Source of the DNA: Sorghum bicolor
Taxonomy: Eukaryota > Streptophyta > Magnoliopsida > Poales > Poaceae
Assembly (NCBI RefSeq): GCF_000003195.3
Contig: NC_012876.2
Location: forward strand, 47,611,276 to 47,675,275
DNA length: 64,000 nt
Direction of reading: 5' to 3'
This document shows, one piece after another, positions 58,283 to 64,000 of this stretch (its first letter is position 1; each line of letters begins with the position of its first letter). Position numbers and translations under genes: made by a program. The notes under the pieces were generated by a model. The model saw only the letters and a program-made list of their open reading frames with translations. It did not search any database and was not told where the DNA came from.

Positions 58283-61200
58283 GGTGCGAAAGACTTTCAA
58301 GGGAAGAGAAACAATGTCATGCATTTCCCAACCTCAACGATAGCATTTGAACATCAGAGAGGCTAAGTTGGACCAAAAGTTTTCTGATACTTACTTTTCA
58401 TAGTAAACTTTGGTCTGAAGATGAAGCATTGTTACTTTGGGAGGAATCCAAGAAAGCACTGTTTTGTGCACTTTGTTCTCAAAGTATGAAGGGTGGTTCA
58501 GAGCATAAGCAGAGCTACGTGTATCATCAGTCTCTTTAATGAAACTAATGCAAGCCATAAGAACCTTGCACCAAGTCACAAGCTTCTAATGGTTGCTCGT
58601 TATAGAGGTTCCAGGCTCAGTCACAACATTTGAAAAGTAGTCTTCTACCAAAATGATTGGAGTATAACTTTCCAAGCGTGTAGTTCTCTTTCTCTGATGA
58701 CAAAATTGTACTTACCAACCCGGTTAAGAGAACGGTGAATGTGATAGCTGACTTTGTTGGTTCAACACCTTCCATGATCATTTACTTCAAGGGAATCCTT
58801 GTATGCAAACAACAAAAGTTATTTGGGTTGAAATAGGTGCAACTTCTTAGGTAACACATAGAAGGTATCCAAGACATGTAGGAATTGGATAACCACTACT
58901 GAAGAAGGATGATTGTGTGAGCTAGAGGTCTCCAACAGTTGCAAGTATTCAACCAATTACCACTCAATTCTGCATGAAACTTGATAAAAATTCAGATCCA
59001 TGAGTCTTCTCACCTCTGACCAAAATTCAGCTCAAACAGGCAACATTTGCATAAGTAGAACGTGTACAGACTAAACTTGTTCGGTGCAGCAATGGAAGTG
59101 TTCTGGACTGACAAGACATCTCTCAACTCCATGTTTAATTCACTACTGATAAAACATATCCTTCGTGGCTGTCACTCCATCATTACTTTCCTTGAGATTA
59201 GCCTTGCTTCTAGCAACCAATCAATTGCCTCTCAGCCAAAATTTCCAAAGATCCACTCTTAACCACAACAATTACAGTTGATGCTCAACAATTGGTAACC
59301 TTCAAAGCTAGGAGATAAGGATTCATGCCAAAGATGGTTGACTTTAGTTGTATGACTGTGATGCACATAAAGATCAAGACTTAGGAAAACTAGGTCATAT
59401 GCACAATGGTGATGATCGATGATTATTTAACAGATAACTTGTCCAACATGAAGTGTTGGGTGTCCTTTTGGTTCGATGAGGATGACTCATGGTGTTCACT
59501 TAATGCTCATCGTCATTGTAGGGATAGTGAAATACTGTCACTTGTCTACCATCTCTTGCAGTCTGTTAGTTTTTATGTCAGTGACTTGTTCTTTAAAGGT
59601 TAACCTCTAGTTGACTTCAGAAGAATGTCCTATGACATCTGGTTGGACATAGGGAAATGTCGATATGATATGGTGAGATTATCAAGGAAAGGTCACAAGA
59701 AAACATTTCATTGGTATAATTCCATAATGGATCATGACTAGAAACCTCGATACCAGCGCGTGCCGAGCAGCACATCCTTGTGTCGGCCGCCCACAAGAGG
59801 CTCTCGGTTTCGTCGCGGCACCGTTAGCTACTACTCATGAGACCATTATTGATCATACACTCAATGAAAAATTTCATGTGGCACAAAAGTTAGTTGTATG
59901 AACAAGCATTGTGCAAAGGAGGGATAGCAAAGCAAAGGTAGTCACAAGGTTTGGAGTCAACATGGAAGTGACCTGAAGATCCAAAACACAACACAGGAGA
60001 ACATATCTTACTTGTCGAAGACAACTGATCATGGATCTTGCTTTAATTTCCACAAAATCATTGTGTTAACCAAGATAGTTACCAGATAAATGATTAACAT
60101 GAGATCATGACTGATAATATTTAAGATTATGGAGAATTGGAGGTTCAATAAACGAGATTCAAGAGACCAAGCTGATACTTAGATTAGGGCTTCATCAACA
60201 CAGCAGCAACATGATCTGTCATGAAAAGATTATGAGGCTCATGCAACAACAGATAAGCATTGCACTAGATCCACTATAGGACAAGGAACCAAGTGGTCTG
60301 AGAGGATTCTTGGGGTAAGGTTTTCGCACATAGAAGGAAGACACCCAAGACATAAGCCAGCATGTGAGAACATAGATGAAATTATCTCCAGCAACCAATA
60401 CTATAATCAAAGGTGGTAGATAGTAAACAGAACATGATGGGAATGTGTTGTTATCCTTTACTGAGTAGGTGCATACTCTTCTTCAGTCGAGAAGATAAAT
60501 CTCACTTATGTCCAAAAAGGCCAACCATCTCAAACATGTGCATCATGTTGACGGATGGCACAAATTGACCAAAACATAAGCAAGGCATCGAGATAGATCA
60601 AAGGGTAACCCAGTTAATTGGGCAGCAAGCACAAGAGCTGAAGAATGTTCTTTAGAAAGATACTCACTAAGATGATTGCAGTTAGGATACAACATGAATA
60701 TGGTGTACCCCACTAACTGTGAGCATACCTCCTTCTACATGCACGTGTGCATGTGGTTCAAGGCTTTAGGGAATAATGACATTGATGCATAACCAATGTA
60801 GTAAGTTGCATGATTAAGAATGATTGGCATCATGATATGAGATTCATGATTTGACAGATAACCATTATGCAACCCAACATCTGGTTCTTAGGACAAGGAT
60901 CATGATACGAGATTGTACCACAAAGTTGGTAGATATGATCATGTCTTTAGGAACAGGATGATTTTTTTTTAGTAGCAAAGGGTCCAAAAGAATTTGGGCA
61001 AAGCTCAAACCAGGACATATCATGGGCAAAAGTTGATATTCAAGAGAACCCAACGAGGTTTGGTTAGGTACAGATGCATAAGCTCATGTGTTCTAAGCAA
61101 GAAGGTGTCCTTGAGGGAACTTATGAGATAAGCACAATGATAAGGCTTGATGACAACTCTTGGTCTCACCGAGGACAAGAGGTTAGACAACTTGTGCTGC

Positions 61201-62104
61201 AACCACACCTAGAAAGCAAGGCAACCACACATAAAAAGAACTACTGTGAAGGTAACTAGAAAGGAAGAACCTAACATCAAGCATAGCTACTCAAGCAACA
61301 TACAGCAAGGCATTTTATCTAATTTTACACAAGCAAAGTGACATCATATTAATTCACAAGTTACTTATTGTTAGAACAAGGGTGACAAGAGCAAAGTTAT
61401 GCATAGGGCAATCAATCATGATGATGCATGCTTCGTCCTATTCGTCCTCACAAAATTACCAGCCTAAGGTGGTAATCACGTTCTATATCGGTGGCATAAT
61501 ACGCACACTCTCGATATATAGCTAGTCGTTAGCTACAAACAATCTACGCATTCGTGGTTAGCGTACCTGCAGAAAATTTCATTTCAGCCCAACCCAACAA
61601 TGATATAAGTGCATGAAATGAAACACTAGACTCTAGGTTGAAAGCTAAATGCTCCCACAACTCACACTTACCTGAGCGTAGGTGCAACGTTACAAAATTT
61701 AAATCTATCAACATATATGGCTAATTCATATATGAGGGCTACCTCCACCATTTGACCACAGGGTAGCATAGTGCGGTCATTATACATACATACCTTGGCC
61801 TGGGCGTAGATGTAAATTGATCCATACATTACCACTCAAGTGAATGGCATCCATACAATAGCACGCCGTATGGACGACGAAAAAAAAATAATAAAAATTG
61901 CAGTAAGTAAATCCCCCCATAGTTAGTACTTAACTAAGCCACCTAAAGGTCCTTAGTTGGGCATAGAGGAATGACCACTGGCATACTTAGATTAAAAGTT
62001 CAGATTTGAACACACCTATATATAGCTATAAGTTGTCAAAACTGATTTTTATAAAGAAAAGCTTTGTTTTAAATACACATGTGACATGTTTACTGTTGAA
62101 CCTT

Positions 62105-62118
62105 GCTCCGATGCCAGC
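62105..62118 (-). other. E5 primer binding site
   Basis: The plus strand reads GCTCCGATGCCAGC. The minus strand contains TGGCATCGGAGC, a two-change variant of the initiator-methionine site TGGTATCAGAGC, next to the 5' LTR. Confidence 0.7.
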
Positions 62119-64000
62119 TGTCACGGAACCGTCCAAATTATAAGAGCACAAGTACAAAAAAACAATCACCGAAGTGATCAATTTATCATACTTGAGCCCA
62201 TATAACTCCGGTAGTCCAACAAAATCACGAGGGATTTCAAACCAACCAACATACAAGCCAAGATCGTAGTGATTCAACATAACAAGTCACACGTTACATA
62301 CATTTCGCAAGTAGTTCAAATAGAATCAGAGTTCGATAAGGTTATTACAACTCAAGTTTACAAATAGCGGAAGCAAAGTAATTTGAAACCAATATCACTT
62401 TTATTTCAAATACATGCCAGTACCATGGTCCATTCCAACAAAAGCATCATAGATGAGGTAAGTAGGAAGGATCATGCCCATGATCTTACTCCTTCCATAT
62501 AGTAGGAGTCATCCAAATCTTGCAGTAGCTATGATACATCACAACCTGCAACAAGTGGGAATAAACCCTGAGTACGAGAATGTACTCAGCTAGACTTACC
62601 CGTCATAAACCAGAAATAAATGACACCAAGGAGTATGCAAGGCTGATATATAAGTGGAGCTTGTTGGACAACATTTTGCATAAAAAGCTTAAGTATAAAT
62701 AGTTAAACCTTTCTTATTTAGCATCCATTTAATTCTCATTAACCTATTAACTAGATTAGCACCTGTACTAAGCAATCACTTGATTAATATCAATCAATAA
62801 TAACCATATCAGGTTTATTAAGGCCGTGATCATCATCATCATCATAGAACCATTAAGTTATTAGTGAATGCTACGTTTGCCGCTGCTCTGTCAAGTTCTC
62901 ACTATCCGGGAGAGACGGCGATTCGAATCGATTCCTATCCAGCTGGAGGGTTATTCCTAACACTCACCCATGCTTCCCCCGTCGGAGAGCAAGTGGGTCA
63001 CCTTTGCTACGACTCAGGAATCGCGGCTCCGATCAGCGCCGCACTCCCAGGGCTACCACTCTGCCAGGGAGGTCAGGAATTTTAACTCACCTGCCTTTGG
63101 GCTTACGCCAATGGTCCCCCGCACACCGCACTTCCTCCGGTAGTGCGCACTTTATACTTGCCGGTCTTCCGGCCTGAGTCATACTACTCGGCTTCGCGGT
63201 CGGAACGAGTTATCTGGCCAACTAAGTGTTAGGCATGCGTTCAACATGACAAGAGGACGTACAACGATCGGTCCTTAATTGACACAGACGGGGATAGATC
63301 CACACCCAAGACCTCCATGCCTTGTTGTTTCACTATCATCATCCCGCCCGGTCTCCTTTCATATTATTAACACATGGTTCTTTTCCACGATAGCAAATAT
63401 AGCCAACCGTGATCCGGAATCCACCTATATCCTGCAGGTGACAGGAAATCACCTGGCTTCTACCGAGCTAAGCATGGCTAAACGGAGACGTGATCCTAAC
63501 TAATTAGGATTCAGGTTATATATATACTGGACAAGGAAGGGTATATATATGCAGCAAGGGTTTCATCCAACTCCTATACTTAATGCAACAATACATATAT
63601 AACAAATATATACTCATTCACTTTCAAAAAGTAGGAAGCTTATAATGCTCCGGGGCTTGCCTGGAATGTGACACCGAGTCAAATTAGTTAGCTTGCTCTG
63701 TCTTGGTGACATCTAAGATCATAACACTTGCTTAATCAATCCATCTTCAGGATGATCCACCATCACGTCCTTCACGTGGTTCATCTAGCGTACCTAGATG
63801 ACATGCAAGATGCAAGTGCATGAACACATGTTTCATAGGATCACATAACACTAATTAACACCACCAAGACATGAGTCACTTAAAACCACACACAATGTAA
63901 GTTAATCAAGCATTCATGTATTTTTAGCAATTCTGGACATACACGCAACAGTTGAGTAAATAAATCATAACCAGAGTTCTACAGATCCAAAAATTCATGC
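62119..64000 (-). mobile_element. E5 right (5') LTR, partial
   Basis: This begins TGTCACGGAACCG and is nearly identical to 52575-54460. It runs off the end of the window, so about 3.8 kb of LTR and the target duplication cannot be seen. Confidence 0.9.

Larger units (their letters stand above)
58246..62118 (-). mobile_element. E5 internal domain, non-coding (LARD)
   Basis: A 3.87 kb interior with no gag or pol motif in any frame. It aligns with E2 10303-12182 and 20116-20417, including CTTGTCTACCATCTCTTGCAG (59538 on) and GTGTCGGCCGCC (59779 on). The right ~2.1 kb (60005-62118) has no counterpart in the window and shows no recognisable gene. Replication would depend on proteins from another element. 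Confidence 0.8.

Noticed and set aside
60420..60540. A possible zinc-knuckle trace (HLCPKRP) in the E5 interior
   Set aside because: It is on the strand opposite to the element's direction, in a short frame without other gag motifs, and the cysteine spacing does not fit.

Overview
The window reads as intergenic heterochromatin from a grass (Poaceae) nuclear genome. No host protein-coding gene, tRNA or rRNA gene could be supported. It consists of nested LTR retrotransposons plus a broken satellite array. The grass assignment rests on Tat-lineage Ty3/gypsy elements with a second RNase H and an antisense gene of the Grande/RIRE2 type, on very large non-coding LARD-type elements, and on GC-rich monocot-style coding sequence. 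The species cannot be named from the sequence.

Layout. (1) 1-6124: element E1, a minus-strand LARD-like element. Its left LTR runs in from outside the window, it has a 2.2 kb non-coding interior, and its right LTR is cut at 6124. (2) 6125-20417: element E2, a second LARD (LTR 4178 bp, minus strand) inserted into the E1 LTR. E2 lacks its right part and is itself interrupted by E3. (3) 12183-20115: element E3, complete, flanked by the duplication GAGAT, with 1.33 kb LTRs and a broken gag but no pol (TR-GAG type). (4) 20418-23358: E6, a hexamer repeat and rearranged plus-strand LTR pieces of the E3 family. (5) 23359-52574: a satellite array with a ~531-bp unit made of three ~177-bp monomers. In its right part 532-bp and 487-bp units alternate, giving a ~1020-bp super-unit. 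The array is split by E4 (24218-38544, flanked by ACTTG) and by the truncated Tat-like element E7 (41777-48010). (6) 52575-64000: E5, a young LARD related to E2, with a 5671-bp left LTR, a 3.87 kb non-coding interior and the start of its right LTR.

E4 is the only element with a recognisable full gene set. On the minus strand it carries gag, aspartic protease, reverse transcriptase, RNase H, a second (archaeal-like) RNase H and integrase. Between pol and the 3' LTR, on the opposite strand, lies a six-exon gene with its own TATA box, a putative-gypsy-type-transposon domain, a polyglutamine tract and a long coiled coil. Both units are damaged: pol by in-frame stops and frameshifts, the antisense gene by one stop and one frame change. 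The elements without pol (E1, E2, E3, E5) could only have moved using proteins from relatives.

By-eye LTR comparison gives 27 mismatches in 1040 bp for E4, about 35 in 1334 bp for E3, and about 15 in 1.88 kb for the visible part of E5. E5 is therefore the youngest insertion. The most interesting signals are the antisense spliced gene with a 17-bp hairpin beyond it, repeated internal copies of the polypurine tract in three unrelated elements, a conserved hairpin beside the polypurine tract of the LARDs, the two-level satellite order, and a ~180-bp periodicity shared by LARD sequence.
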